Assembly: GCF_002176815.1 (NCBI RefSeq)
Contig: NZ_CP021648.1
Coordinates: 3,728,001-3,792,000 of the forward strand
Length of the DNA: 64,000 nt
Direction: 5' to 3'
From: Acidovorax sp. T1
Lineage (GTDB): Bacteria; Pseudomonadota; Gammaproteobacteria; Burkholderiales; Burkholderiaceae_C
Position numbers and translations under genes: made by a program
The notes under the pieces: generated by a model
What the model was told of the DNA's origin: nothing
Database searches by the model: none
Seen by the model: only the letters and a program-made list of their open reading frames with translations
Shown here: positions 8,900 to 16,723 of the stretch, piece after piece
How the letters are laid out: each line of letters begins with the position of its first letter
Position numbering within the stretch: the first letter of the stretch is position 1

Positions 8900-9871
8900 T
8901 CACACCGCAGCAGTGGCCGCGCTGGGCTCGCCGACTAACCGATCGTAGCCATACCCGTGGCCATATCCATAGCCATATGCACCCAAACCCCGGCTGCGCG
9001 CCTGGTTAAGCACCATGAGCCTGATAGGGCAAGCCTCGATGGTGGTCAGGGCATCCTGAACCTGGGACTGGAGCGTTTTTTCAGCCTGAACGACGACGAC
9101 AATCTGGCCCATGTGGCTGGCCAGCACCCGCGCTTCCGTGGTCAGCAGCAATGGAGGGGAATCGAAAATGAGGATGCGATCCCGGTAGCGCTTGCCCATG
9201 TCGTTGAGCAATCCTGCCATGGCATCACTGGCCAGCAATTCCGTCGCACGCGGATTCGGCAGCCCCGTGGGCAACAGCGTGAAATTGTCAATATTGGTGC
9301 GCAGCAGCACATCGGGCAATCCGATCTTTTCATCCAGCAACAAGTCCAGCAAGCCGGGTGCAGGTAGCAGGCCCATTGTCTTCATGACGGACTGGCGCGC
9401 GACATCGGCATCGACCAGCATCACCGTATGGTTCAGTTCCATGGCCAGACTCATGGCCAGGTTGATGGCTGTAAAGGTCTTTCCCTCACCGGGCAATGCG
9501 CTGGTGACCATGATGAGGTTGCCGTTGGCCACCAACGAGGCTCCTTTGCCCGTTGCATTTTCCAGGAGGGGCCGTTTGATGACGCGAAACTGATCTGTCA
9601 TGGCTGAGCGCGGCGCATTGGGAGTGACAAAGCCCGCCGCAGCCAGTGCCGTCAGATCGATATGTACGGACTTGGAAACCAGCTTGGATGTTGGCACGCC
9701 CCGCCGCACGTCAAGGATGGCATCTTCTACGGGCGCGACTGTTTGTGCCGGCTGCGCCACGGCGCCCGGCCCTACGGACTCGGCAGGCTGCACCACGCTA
9801 CCAGGCACAGGCACCCCCGCCTTTCGCAATTGTTCTAGCCGTTGGGCCGCTTTTTCAATGGAACTTGTCAT
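8900..9871 (-). CDS. XrtA-associated tyrosine-protein autokinase (BY-kinase)
   Basis: Cytoplasmic bacterial tyrosine kinase that works with the Wzz-like protein to set polymer length and drive export (TIGR03018 type). The product is 323 aa. Walker A is SALPGEGKT (124-132), followed by a VMLVDADV Walker A' and ILIFDSPP. The C-terminus has a cluster of five tyrosines alternating with glycine (residues about 298-310), the expected autophosphorylation tail. The disordered N-terminal 80 residues are rich in Pro, Ala and Val. The gene starts 9 bp after the chain-length gene. The phosphatase at 15.1 kb is its likely antagonist. Confidence 0.9.
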   Translation of the reverse strand: MTSSIEKAAQRLEQLRKAGVPVPGSVVQPAESVGPGAVAQPAQTVAPVEDAILDVRRGVPTSKLVSKSVHIDLTALAAAGFVTPNAPRSAMTDQFRVIKRPLLENATGKGASLVANGNLIMVTSALPGEGKTFTAINLAMSLAMELNHTVMLVDADVARQSVMKTMGLLPAPGLLDLLLDEKIGLPDVLLRTNIDNFTLLPTGLPNPRATELLASDAMAGLLNDMGKRYRDRILIFDSPPLLLTTEARVLASHMGQIVVVVQAEKTLQSQVQDALTTIEACPIRLMVLNQARSRGLGAYGYGYGHGYGYDRLVGEPSAATAAV

Positions 9872-9880
9872 GATTGCATG

Positions 9881-11443
9881 TCACCCCAAAAGGCCGGACA
9901 AGTAGGACAACGCAAGCATTCCACCCGCATAGAGCAAAACGAGTGCAAGCAAGGCCGCGATGAAACGCTTAAAGCTTCTCGATTCACGTTGACGGAACGC
10001 ATCACTGGGCATCAATTCCACCACGCCCAGCAACGGCAGTTGGGTCAACTGGCGCAACGCAGTGCCATCAAAGAAAACTGGCCGAATCTGGCTCATGAGA
10101 AATGCCATTCCAAGCCCTGCGGCCAGGGCCGCCAGCAAGGTGATTGGCATCAGCAGCACCCGGTTGGGAGCAACAGGCTTGGGCGAAACGCGCGGCGGGT
10201 CGATGACTCGAAATTCAGCCACACTGGACGTGTTTTCCAACTGTCCCGACATCATGGCCGATTCACGGCGAGCCACCAGATCGGCATAGTTTTTCTGATT
10301 AATCTGATAGTCCCGGTTCAACTGCGCCAATTCGGCCTCCAGTTGTGGAGCCACCTTGAGTTGCTCATGGACATGTTTGGCACGTGACTCGTATTCAACG
10401 ACGCGCGCGCGCAGCGATGCCACTTGAACTTCGGCTGCCGAATAAATGCGATTGAGCTCCACCACCGCAGGATTGGTTTCCACTGCAGGCGATCCCTGCG
10501 TTGCCTGCGCTTTACGCCGCAGCTCCTCCACTTCACGGCGCTTTTGTGCCTCAAGCTCCGCAATCAATCTGCGTGTATTGACCACATCTGGGTGCTCGTC
10601 GGTGTAGCGCTGTAGCAGCGTATCCAGATTGCGCTTTTGCTCATGAAGACGCGCATCCAACTCAGGCGTCTGCATACCAACAGCAGACCCGATGAGAGAC
10701 TGTCCAGTTTGCGCGCGCAGCATCTCCAACTGACGACTCGCCGCCGCTCGTGCACTTTCAGCCTCGCGCAGCTCAAGCCTGGCCTGACTTAGCAGGTTGC
10801 CGATTTCTGCGGCCCGCCCGGCCGAATCCAGCCCACTTTGCGATTGCAACTCAAGGTTTCGCAATTTGAACGCTTTGAGGCGGCCTTCGGCGTCTGTGAG
10901 CTTGGCCTCGTAGCTCTTGATCTGCTCATCGAGAAAGCGACGCGCACTGTCCGAATCCTGGCGCGAAGCACCCAGACTGGATTCAACGAAGATGGTCAAA
11001 AGCGCCTGCACGACCCGCTGCGCTTTCTCGGGATTCTGGTCGCGATAGGACAGCGTATAGAGATTGTCTCGCCCGGTGGTCTGGATACTGATGGACTTGG
11101 TCACAGTATCGACCACCGCATCTTTTGCTGCCTTGGAATGCGCGCCCAGATCGAGATCAACGGTGCGGACCAGACGCTCCACGGTAGGCCGACTGAGTAG
11201 AGTGCGGCTGAGCATGGCGACCTGCTGCTCGATGTTCGGCTGCACGGCAATGCCGGTCATGAGCGGACGCAAGATGGACTGTGTGTCTACAAATACGCGC
11301 GCCGACGCCTGATAGTGATCCGGCATCATGAGCACCACACCCACACCCACGGCAGCAACCAACCAAGTGATCAGCATAGCCAGACGGCGATAAATCCACA
11401 TGCCGCGAACGGTTGTGGTGATCTGGCCTAGAAACTCATCCAT
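9881..11443 (-). CDS. XrtA system chain-length determinant (Wzz-like)
   Basis: Polysaccharide co-polymerase of the inner membrane (TIGR03007 type). The product is 520 aa with a transmembrane helix at about residues 20-40, a long periplasmic coiled coil (about 150-390) with many Glu/Arg/Leu heptads, the Pro-rich PPRVSPKPVAPNR segment before a membrane segment, and a final helix near 495-515. It lacks its own kinase domain, which is encoded by the next gene. It starts 60 bp after the export lipoprotein gene, the largest gap in the operon. Confidence 0.9.
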   Translation of the reverse strand: MDEFLGQITTTVRGMWIYRRLAMLITWLVAAVGVGVVLMMPDHYQASARVFVDTQSILRPLMTGIAVQPNIEQQVAMLSRTLLSRPTVERLVRTVDLDLGAHSKAAKDAVVDTVTKSISIQTTGRDNLYTLSYRDQNPEKAQRVVQALLTIFVESSLGASRQDSDSARRFLDEQIKSYEAKLTDAEGRLKAFKLRNLELQSQSGLDSAGRAAEIGNLLSQARLELREAESARAAASRQLEMLRAQTGQSLIGSAVGMQTPELDARLHEQKRNLDTLLQRYTDEHPDVVNTRRLIAELEAQKRREVEELRRKAQATQGSPAVETNPAVVELNRIYSAAEVQVASLRARVVEYESRAKHVHEQLKVAPQLEAELAQLNRDYQINQKNYADLVARRESAMMSGQLENTSSVAEFRVIDPPRVSPKPVAPNRVLLMPITLLAALAAGLGMAFLMSQIRPVFFDGTALRQLTQLPLLGVVELMPSDAFRQRESRSFKRFIAALLALVLLYAGGMLALSYLSGLLG

Positions 11444-11503
11444 TCACTCCCCCTTAACAAGTCCGCAGGACGCTTGCTAGCCACCAATCCTTGCGCAGGC
11501 CAA

Positions 11504-12145
11504 TCAAAACCACCCTTGGGGAATAATGAGAATATCGCCGGGAAGCACTTCCACATTGGCGTCAATATCGCCGCGCTTGACCAGATCATTCAGGCGCACC
11601 GTGTAACGCTTGTTGCCCTCGGCCGTACGTACAAGCGTAGCGCTGTTGCCATCGGCAAAATCGGTCAACCCCCCTACCGCAATCATCACATCGAGGACCG
11701 TCATTTTTTGCTTGTAGGGAAGGAACTGCGGCTTGGCCGCCTCACCCACTACGCGGATCTGTTCGCTGTAGGGGCCGACGAAGCCCGTCACGATGACAGT
11801 GACGACTGGGTCCCGCACGTATTTACCCAGCTCCTTTTCCACATCCCGAGCGATCTGCGCCGAGGTTTTACCTTGCGCGACGAGCCCATCAACCAAGGGC
11901 GTAGACACCTGACCATCAGGACGAACCGGCACAATCTGTGACAGTTCAGGGTTTCGCCACACGATGATGTTGAGCGTATCGCCGGGCCCGACGATGTAGT
12001 TGTAATCGGGGGCGGACGCCCTGACCGGCGCGGCCGGATGATCCCCTGCGCGCATATCCGCACAGCCAACCACCGCTGCTGCCAGCGCAGCCATTGCCAC
12101 AACCCGGCCCGCAGCCCCCAGGAACACTGAAACGTATTTCTGCAT
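11504..12145 (-). CDS. Wza-like polysaccharide export lipoprotein (XrtA system)
   Basis: Outer membrane export lipoprotein with a Poly_export/SLBB architecture (TIGR03027 type). The product is 213 aa. The signal peptide ends in a lipobox (AAVVGC, Cys near residue 28). YIVGPGDTLNIIVWRNPELS starts the export domain, and the SLBB part contains VVGEAAKPQFLPY and LPGDILIIPQ. I chose ATG 12145 with AAGGGG upstream. It is probably the first gene of the ten-gene minus-strand unit, because a 224-bp gap with a promoter-like motif precedes it. Confidence 0.9.
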   Translation of the reverse strand: MQKYVSVFLGAAGRVVAMAALAAAVVGCADMRAGDHPAAPVRASAPDYNYIVGPGDTLNIIVWRNPELSQIVPVRPDGQVSTPLVDGLVAQGKTSAQIARDVEKELGKYVRDPVVTVIVTGFVGPYSEQIRVVGEAAKPQFLPYKQKMTVLDVMIAVGGLTDFADGNSATLVRTAEGNKRYTVRLNDLVKRGDIDANVEVLPGDILIIPQGWF

Positions 12146-12166
12146 GGTGCAACCCCTTATATCGTT

Positions 12167-12182
12167 TGCACGGCTATGGCCA
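12167..12182 (-). promoter_or_regulatory. Candidate sigma-54 promoter before export gene
   Basis: On the minus strand the bases TGGC-N8-TGCA lie at the exact spacing of the -24/-12 elements (consensus TGGCAC-N5-TTGCA). The centre is only about 23 bp before ATG 12145, which leaves a very short leader. XrtA/PEP-CTERM genes in other bacteria are known to be under the PrsK/PrsR sigma-54 system. One match to a short motif is weak evidence. Confidence 0.3.
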
Positions 12183-12369
12183 ATATGGCCCAACCTCAAT
12201 GCAGCATACCCTGACGAATCTCGCGCGTAAACGCATTTATGGCAACGCGAATTCGGCGGGTTGTGGCGGCGCCATTGCCGGACAACCGCGCCATCCAGCC
12301 AGGCAACCCGCGCCCACCCTTCAGGGCATCTCCGGGACGCAGCCCATCGCGTCCATCGGCAGAAAAATG

Positions 12370-13371
12370 TCAGGTGTGGTCGTAGTACGCGCGGTACCAG
12401 CGCACGAAACGCCCGATGCCTTCGGCCAGCGGCGTGGACGGCGCAAACCCCACCCAGTCCTGCAATGCCTGGGTGCTGGCATAGGTGGCCGGCACATCCC
12501 CCGGCTGCATGGGAAGCAGCTGCTTGATGGCCGTTGTGCCCAGCGCGTTTTCAATGCAGCCGATGAAATCGAGCAACTGCACGGGCTCGCTGTTGCCGAT
12601 GTTGAACACGCGGTAAGGGGCAGCGCCCGCGCGCTCGGGCGTGGCGGGCCGATCCAGCACGCGCAGCACGCCCTCGGTGATGTCGTCGATGTAGGTGAAG
12701 TCGCGCCGCATGTCCCCGTGGTTGAACACCGCGATCGGCTCGCCGGCCAGGATGGCGCGGGTGAAGAGGTGGTAGGCCATGTCGGGCCGCCCCCAGGGGC
12801 CGTAGACCGTGAAAAAGCGCAACCCGGTGGTAGGGAATCCGTACAGGTGGCTGTAGGTGTGGGCCATGAGCTCGTTGGCCTTCTTGGTGGCGGCGTACAG
12901 GCTCACGGGGTGGTCCACCGCATCCGTTTCAGCAAACGGCATCTTGGTGTTGCCGCCATAGACGCTGGAGCTGGAGGCATACACCAGGTGCGCGACACCC
13001 TGGGCGCGGCAGCCTTCCAGGATATGGCCAAAGCCCGTCAGGTTGGCGTCGAGATAGGCATGGGGATGGGTAATGCTGTAGCGCACACCGGCCTGGGCGG
13101 CCAGGTGGATGACGCTGTCAAAGCGCTCGGCGGCGAACAGTTCGGCCATGCCCGTGCGGTCGGCCAGGTCGCGCTGCACGAAACGAAAGCCCGGCGCCCC
13201 TTCGAGGCGCCGCAGCCTGGCCCGCTTGAGCGCGGGGTCATAGTAGTCGTTGAGGTTGTCCAGGCCCAGAACCCGGTCGCCGCGCTGCAGCAGGCGCTCG
13301 GCCACATGGCTGCCGATGAAACCGGCGGCGCCGGTCAGAAGAATGTGTTGGGGCTTTCGCTCTGTGGTCAT
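12370..13371 (-). CDS. NAD-dependent epimerase, UDP-glucuronate 4-epimerase type
   Basis: Short-chain dehydrogenase/epimerase that most likely interconverts UDP-glucuronate and UDP-galacturonate for exopolysaccharide synthesis. The product is 333 aa. The Rossmann motif TGAAGFIG (13-20), SSSSVYGG around residue 133 and the YxxxK catalytic pair Tyr159/Lys163 are present. PWGRPDMAYHLFT and DFTYIDDI fit the GalE-like uronate epimerases (capsular protein I). It lies 36 bp after the manC-type gene. A uronic acid product would fit the amidotransferase at the other end of the cluster. Confidence 0.85.
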   Translation of the reverse strand: MTTERKPQHILLTGAAGFIGSHVAERLLQRGDRVLGLDNLNDYYDPALKRARLRRLEGAPGFRFVQRDLADRTGMAELFAAERFDSVIHLAAQAGVRYSITHPHAYLDANLTGFGHILEGCRAQGVAHLVYASSSSVYGGNTKMPFAETDAVDHPVSLYAATKKANELMAHTYSHLYGFPTTGLRFFTVYGPWGRPDMAYHLFTRAILAGEPIAVFNHGDMRRDFTYIDDITEGVLRVLDRPATPERAGAAPYRVFNIGNSEPVQLLDFIGCIENALGTTAIKQLLPMQPGDVPATYASTQALQDWVGFAPSTPLAEGIGRFVRWYRAYYDHT

Positions 13372-13407
13372 GAAAGATAGTGTCTGCGCGCCGGGCCAGC
13401 GCGAAAA

Positions 13408-14850
13408 TCAGCGCCCATACAGGTCTTCAAACCGCACGATGTCGTCCTCACCCAGATAGGCGCCGGACTGGACCTCGATCATCTCCAGATCGACCTGGCC
13501 GGGATTTTCAAGGCGGTGCGTCACGCCCAGGGGAATATAGGTGGACTGGTTCTCGGACAACAGGAATACCTCGTCACCCTTGGTCACGCGCGCAGTGCCG
13601 CGCACCACAATCCAGTGTTCTGCACGGTGGTGGTGCATCTGCAGCGACAGCTTGCCGCCGGGCTTGACCATGATGCGTTTGACCTGAAAGCGCTCGCCCC
13701 CGTCAACGCCGTCGTACCAGCCCCAGGGGCGGTACACCTTGCGGTGCAGCAAGCCCTCGGTATGGCCATCGCGCTTGAGGCGATCGACAATTTTTTTTAC
13801 ATCCTGGGTATGGCGCTGATCGGCCACCAGCACTGCGTCGGGCGTTTCCACCACGACCAACCCCTGCACGCCCACGCAAGCCAGCAGGCGCCCGGATGAC
13901 AGGGCCAGCGTGTTGGAGCTGTCCTGCATCAGCGTGCGCCCCTGCACCACGTTGCCGTCGTCATCCTTGGGCAGGATTTGCCAGAGCGCATCCCAGGCAC
14001 CCACATCGGACCAGCCCGCCGACAGCGGCACCACCACACCCGATGGCAGGCCGGCCACTGCCTTCGCGCCGGCCAAACGCTCCATCACGGCATAGTCAAT
14101 AGAGTCACTCGGACAGGCAGCAAACGCCGCCGCATCCACACGCAGAAACGACAGGTCGGCAGCGCCGTTTTTCCACGCCACTTCACAAGCGGCCAGGATG
14201 TCGGGACGGCACAACGCCAGCGCTTTCAACCAGACCGAGGCCCGCAACACAAACAGCCCGCTGTTCCAGAGGTAATCGCCCGCTTGCAGGTAGCCTTCGG
14301 CCGTGGCGAGATCGGGTTTTTCAACAAAACGGGCGATGGCGCGCGCACCGTCTTCGTTCAGCATGGCGCCGGCCTGGATGTAGCCGTAGCCCGTCTCGGG
14401 TCGATCCGGGGTGATCCCGAAAGTGACGATGGCGCCCTCCTGCGCCAGCCGGGCAGCATGGCGCACGCCTTGCTGGAACACCGCGGGCTGGGTAATGACG
14501 TGATCGGCAGGCATGACCAGCAGCACCGGGTCGCCGCCGTCGGACTGCGCAGCCAGCGCCGCGAGCGTGAGCGCCGGCGCGGTATTGCGGCCCACCGGCT
14601 CCAGCACGATGCGGCCTGGCTTGCCAATCAGTCGCAATTGTTCTGCCACCACGAAGCGGTATTCCTCGTTGCACACCACCAGCGGTGGCGCGCTGTCGGC
14701 ACCAGCCACGCCGTCAAACCGGCGCAGCGTTGCTTGCAGCAGCGAGTCCTCGCCCATGAGCGCGAGCAATTGTTTGGGATATTTTTCCCGCGACAGCGGC
14801 CACAGGCGTGTGCCCGAACCGCCCGACAACACCACCGGCTGGATCAACAT
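13408..14850 (-). CDS. manC: Mannose-1-phosphate guanylyltransferase / mannose-6-phosphate isomerase
   Basis: Bifunctional enzyme making GDP-mannose from mannose-1-phosphate, with a C-terminal cupin isomerase domain. The product is 480 aa from ATG 14850 (MLIQPVVLSGG). The nucleotidyltransferase signature GGSGTRLWPLSREKYPKQ starts at about residue 9, FVEKP lies mid-domain, and the cupin region contains GWYDGVDGGERFQVKRI and QMHHHRAEHW. The frame stays open far upstream, but the typical N-terminus fixes the start. The 5' end faces the divergent phosphatase gene across 239 bp. Confidence 0.92.
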   Translation of the reverse strand: MLIQPVVLSGGSGTRLWPLSREKYPKQLLALMGEDSLLQATLRRFDGVAGADSAPPLVVCNEEYRFVVAEQLRLIGKPGRIVLEPVGRNTAPALTLAALAAQSDGGDPVLLVMPADHVITQPAVFQQGVRHAARLAQEGAIVTFGITPDRPETGYGYIQAGAMLNEDGARAIARFVEKPDLATAEGYLQAGDYLWNSGLFVLRASVWLKALALCRPDILAACEVAWKNGAADLSFLRVDAAAFAACPSDSIDYAVMERLAGAKAVAGLPSGVVVPLSAGWSDVGAWDALWQILPKDDDGNVVQGRTLMQDSSNTLALSSGRLLACVGVQGLVVVETPDAVLVADQRHTQDVKKIVDRLKRDGHTEGLLHRKVYRPWGWYDGVDGGERFQVKRIMVKPGGKLSLQMHHHRAEHWIVVRGTARVTKGDEVFLLSENQSTYIPLGVTHRLENPGQVDLEMIEVQSGAYLGEDDIVRFEDLYGR

Positions 14851-15089
14851 GGTTTGCTTGTCTCCCGTTTGTCTGCAGACATGGATACCACCCTGGATCA
14901 ACCCGGCGCTGCTGGATGACCCGCGCTGCATACACGAAGGCATACGGCTCAACCATCTTATGGCATACCCCTCATGAATCACGCAGGGAAATTTGCCACG
15001 CCCCCGACACAAGGCACACAGCCATCCCGCCTTGCAGGCCCAGCCCTGCCATCGTGCCCGCATCCACTGGTGAGGCGATACTTGGATCA

Positions 15090-15578
15090 ATGGACCAGTT
15101 TGCTGTTCTCTTCGTCTGCATGGGCAACATCTGCCGCAGCCCCACGGCCCATGGCGTGTTTCGCCAACGCGTGGAGCGCGCCGGGCTGGCCGGCCAGGTG
15201 CACATCGATTCGGCCGGCACCCACAGTGCCCACCAGGGCGAGCCGCCCGACCCGCGCGCGCAGGCCCAGGCTTTACTGCGCGGCTATGTGCTGGCCGATC
15301 TGCGGTCGCGCCCGATCGCCGATGGCGACTTCCTCCGCTTCGATCTGCTGCTGGCCATGGACCATGACAACCTGGCGGAACTGCGCCGCCGTTGCCCCCC
15401 GGAACAGCACCATCGCTTGCGACGCATGACAGAGTTCTGCCTGCGCAATAGCAGCCCTGTGGTGCCCGACCCCTACTACGGCAACGCACAGGGCTTCGCG
15501 CATGTGCTGGACCTGCTGGAAGATGCCTGCGACGGACTGCTGGCGCATGTGCAGCGGCAACTGAACCCGGCGCCTTGA
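15090..15578 (+). CDS. Low-molecular-weight protein tyrosine phosphatase
   Basis: Cytoplasmic phosphatase of the arsenate reductase-like fold, probably the Wzb-type partner that dephosphorylates the tyrosine kinase at 8.9-9.9 kb. The product is 162 aa from ATG 15090. The P-loop C-X5-R is CMGNICRS (Cys10, Arg16) and the general acid Asp lies in VPDPYYG near residue 128. It is divergent from manC and separated from rpe (opposite strand) by 27 bp. The pairing with the kinase is inferred from the location. Confidence 0.9.
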   Translation: MDQFAVLFVCMGNICRSPTAHGVFRQRVERAGLAGQVHIDSAGTHSAHQGEPPDPRAQAQALLRGYVLADLRSRPIADGDFLRFDLLLAMDHDNLAELRRRCPPEQHHRLRRMTEFCLRNSSPVVPDPYYGNAQGFAHVLDLLEDACDGLLAHVQRQLNPAP

Positions 15579-15605
15579 GCCCCTCGGCGAAGGGCCGTGG
15601 CGCGA

Positions 15606-16286
15606 TCAGGCCAGCTGCGCGCGCATGGCGTCGATCACGCCTTGGTAATCGGGCTTGCCGAAGATGGCACTGCCCGCGACAAAGGTGTCCGCGCCCGCAT
15701 CGGCCACGCGGCGGATGTTGTCGGTCTTGATGCCGCCATCCACCTCCAGGCGGATGTCCTTGCCGCAGGCGTCGATGCGCTTGCGCACCGCTTCGATCTT
15801 GCGCAGCGCCGAGTCAATAAAGCTCTGGCCGCCAAAGCCGGGGTTGACGCTCATGATCAGGATGAGGTCGATATCGTCAATCACCCAGTCCAGCACATCC
15901 AGCGGCTCGGCCGGGTTGAACACCAGACCCGGCTTCACGCCCTTGCTCCGGATGGCCTGGATGCTGCGGTGCACATGGCCCGAGGCATCGGGGTGAAAGC
16001 TGATGAAATCGGCACCCGCGTCGGCAAACGCGGCGGCCAGGGCATCCACGGGCTGGATCATCAGGTGCACGTCCACCGGCACTGCCACCCCGGCGGCCGT
16101 CCTGGCATGCGGCTTGAGCGCCTGGCAGACCATGGGACCAAAGGTGAGATTGGGCACGTAATGGTTGTCCATCACGTCAAAGTGAATCCAGTCGGCACCG
16201 GCGGCGATGACGTTGCGCACTTCTTCGCCCAGGCGGGCAAAGTCGGCAGAGAGGATCGAAGGGGCAATGCGAAAAGGTCGGCTCAT
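15606..16286 (-). CDS. rpe: Ribulose-phosphate 3-epimerase
   Basis: Interconverts ribulose 5-phosphate and xylulose 5-phosphate in the pentose phosphate pathway. The product is a 226 aa TIM barrel. [16 protein letters not shown] (near residue 8), [17 protein letters not shown] (metal His and Asp), [16 protein letters not shown] and EVDGGI (second metal Asp) are all present. I chose ATG 16286 ([10 protein letters not shown]) over a further upstream ATG. The 5' end lies 29 bp from the divergent apaG. Confidence 0.95.
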   Translation of the reverse strand: MSRPFRIAPSILSADFARLGEEVRNVIAAGADWIHFDVMDNHYVPNLTFGPMVCQALKPHARTAAGVAVPVDVHLMIQPVDALAAAFADAGADFISFHPDASGHVHRSIQAIRSKGVKPGLVFNPAEPLDVLDWVIDDIDLILIMSVNPGFGGQSFIDSALRKIEAVRKRIDACGKDIRLEVDGGIKTDNIRRVADAGADTFVAGSAIFGKPDYQGVIDAMRAQLA

Positions 16287-16315
16287 GGCGCAATTGTCGC
16301 AGTTACCATGCATCT

Positions 16316-16723
16316 ATGTCCAAGTACCAGTTTGACGTGAAAGTACAGCCGCAGTACCTACCGGAGCAGTCCTCGCCAGACTCCGGTCTCTACCGCTTTG
16401 CCTACACCATCACCATCACGAATGCGGGCGAAGCGCCCGCGCAACTGATCTCGCGCCACTGGATCATCAGCGATGCCAGCGGCCACACCGAAGAAGTCAA
16501 GGGCCTGGGCGTGGTGGGCCAGCAGCCTTTGCTCAAGCCGGGCCAGTCGTTCCAGTACACCAGCGGATGCGGCCTGCGCACCGCCAGCGGCACCATGCAT
16601 GGCACCTTCCATTGCGTAACTGTTGACGGTGAGCCGTTCAGCTGCCCGATACCCCTGTTTGTGCTGGAGGCGACCCACCCAGGCGCCTCCAGCCAGCCGA
16701 TGAGTGCAAGGGTGCTGCATTGA
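16316..16723 (+). CDS. apaG: ApaG protein (Co2+/Mg2+ efflux-associated)
   Basis: Small immunoglobulin-like fold protein, linked in other bacteria to divalent cation resistance and Ap4A metabolism; its exact action is unclear. The 135 aa product has the family signatures YTITITNAGEAPAQLISRHWII, GLGVVGQQPLLKPG and YTSGCGLRTASGTMHG. The next gene starts at TTG 16720 and overlaps the stop by 4 bp (TTGA), so the two are probably co-translated. Confidence 0.95.
   Translation: MSKYQFDVKVQPQYLPEQSSPDSGLYRFAYTITITNAGEAPAQLISRHWIISDASGHTEEVKGLGVVGQQPLLKPGQSFQYTSGCGLRTASGTMHGTFHCVTVDGEPFSCPIPLFVLEATHPGASSQPMSARVLH

Noticed and set aside
13408..15489. A 693-residue reading of the manC frame
   Set aside because: The extra N-terminal part is Arg/Pro-rich and unlike the family; the conserved start MLIQPVVLSGG at 14,850 is clear, and the extension runs antisense to the phosphatase gene.
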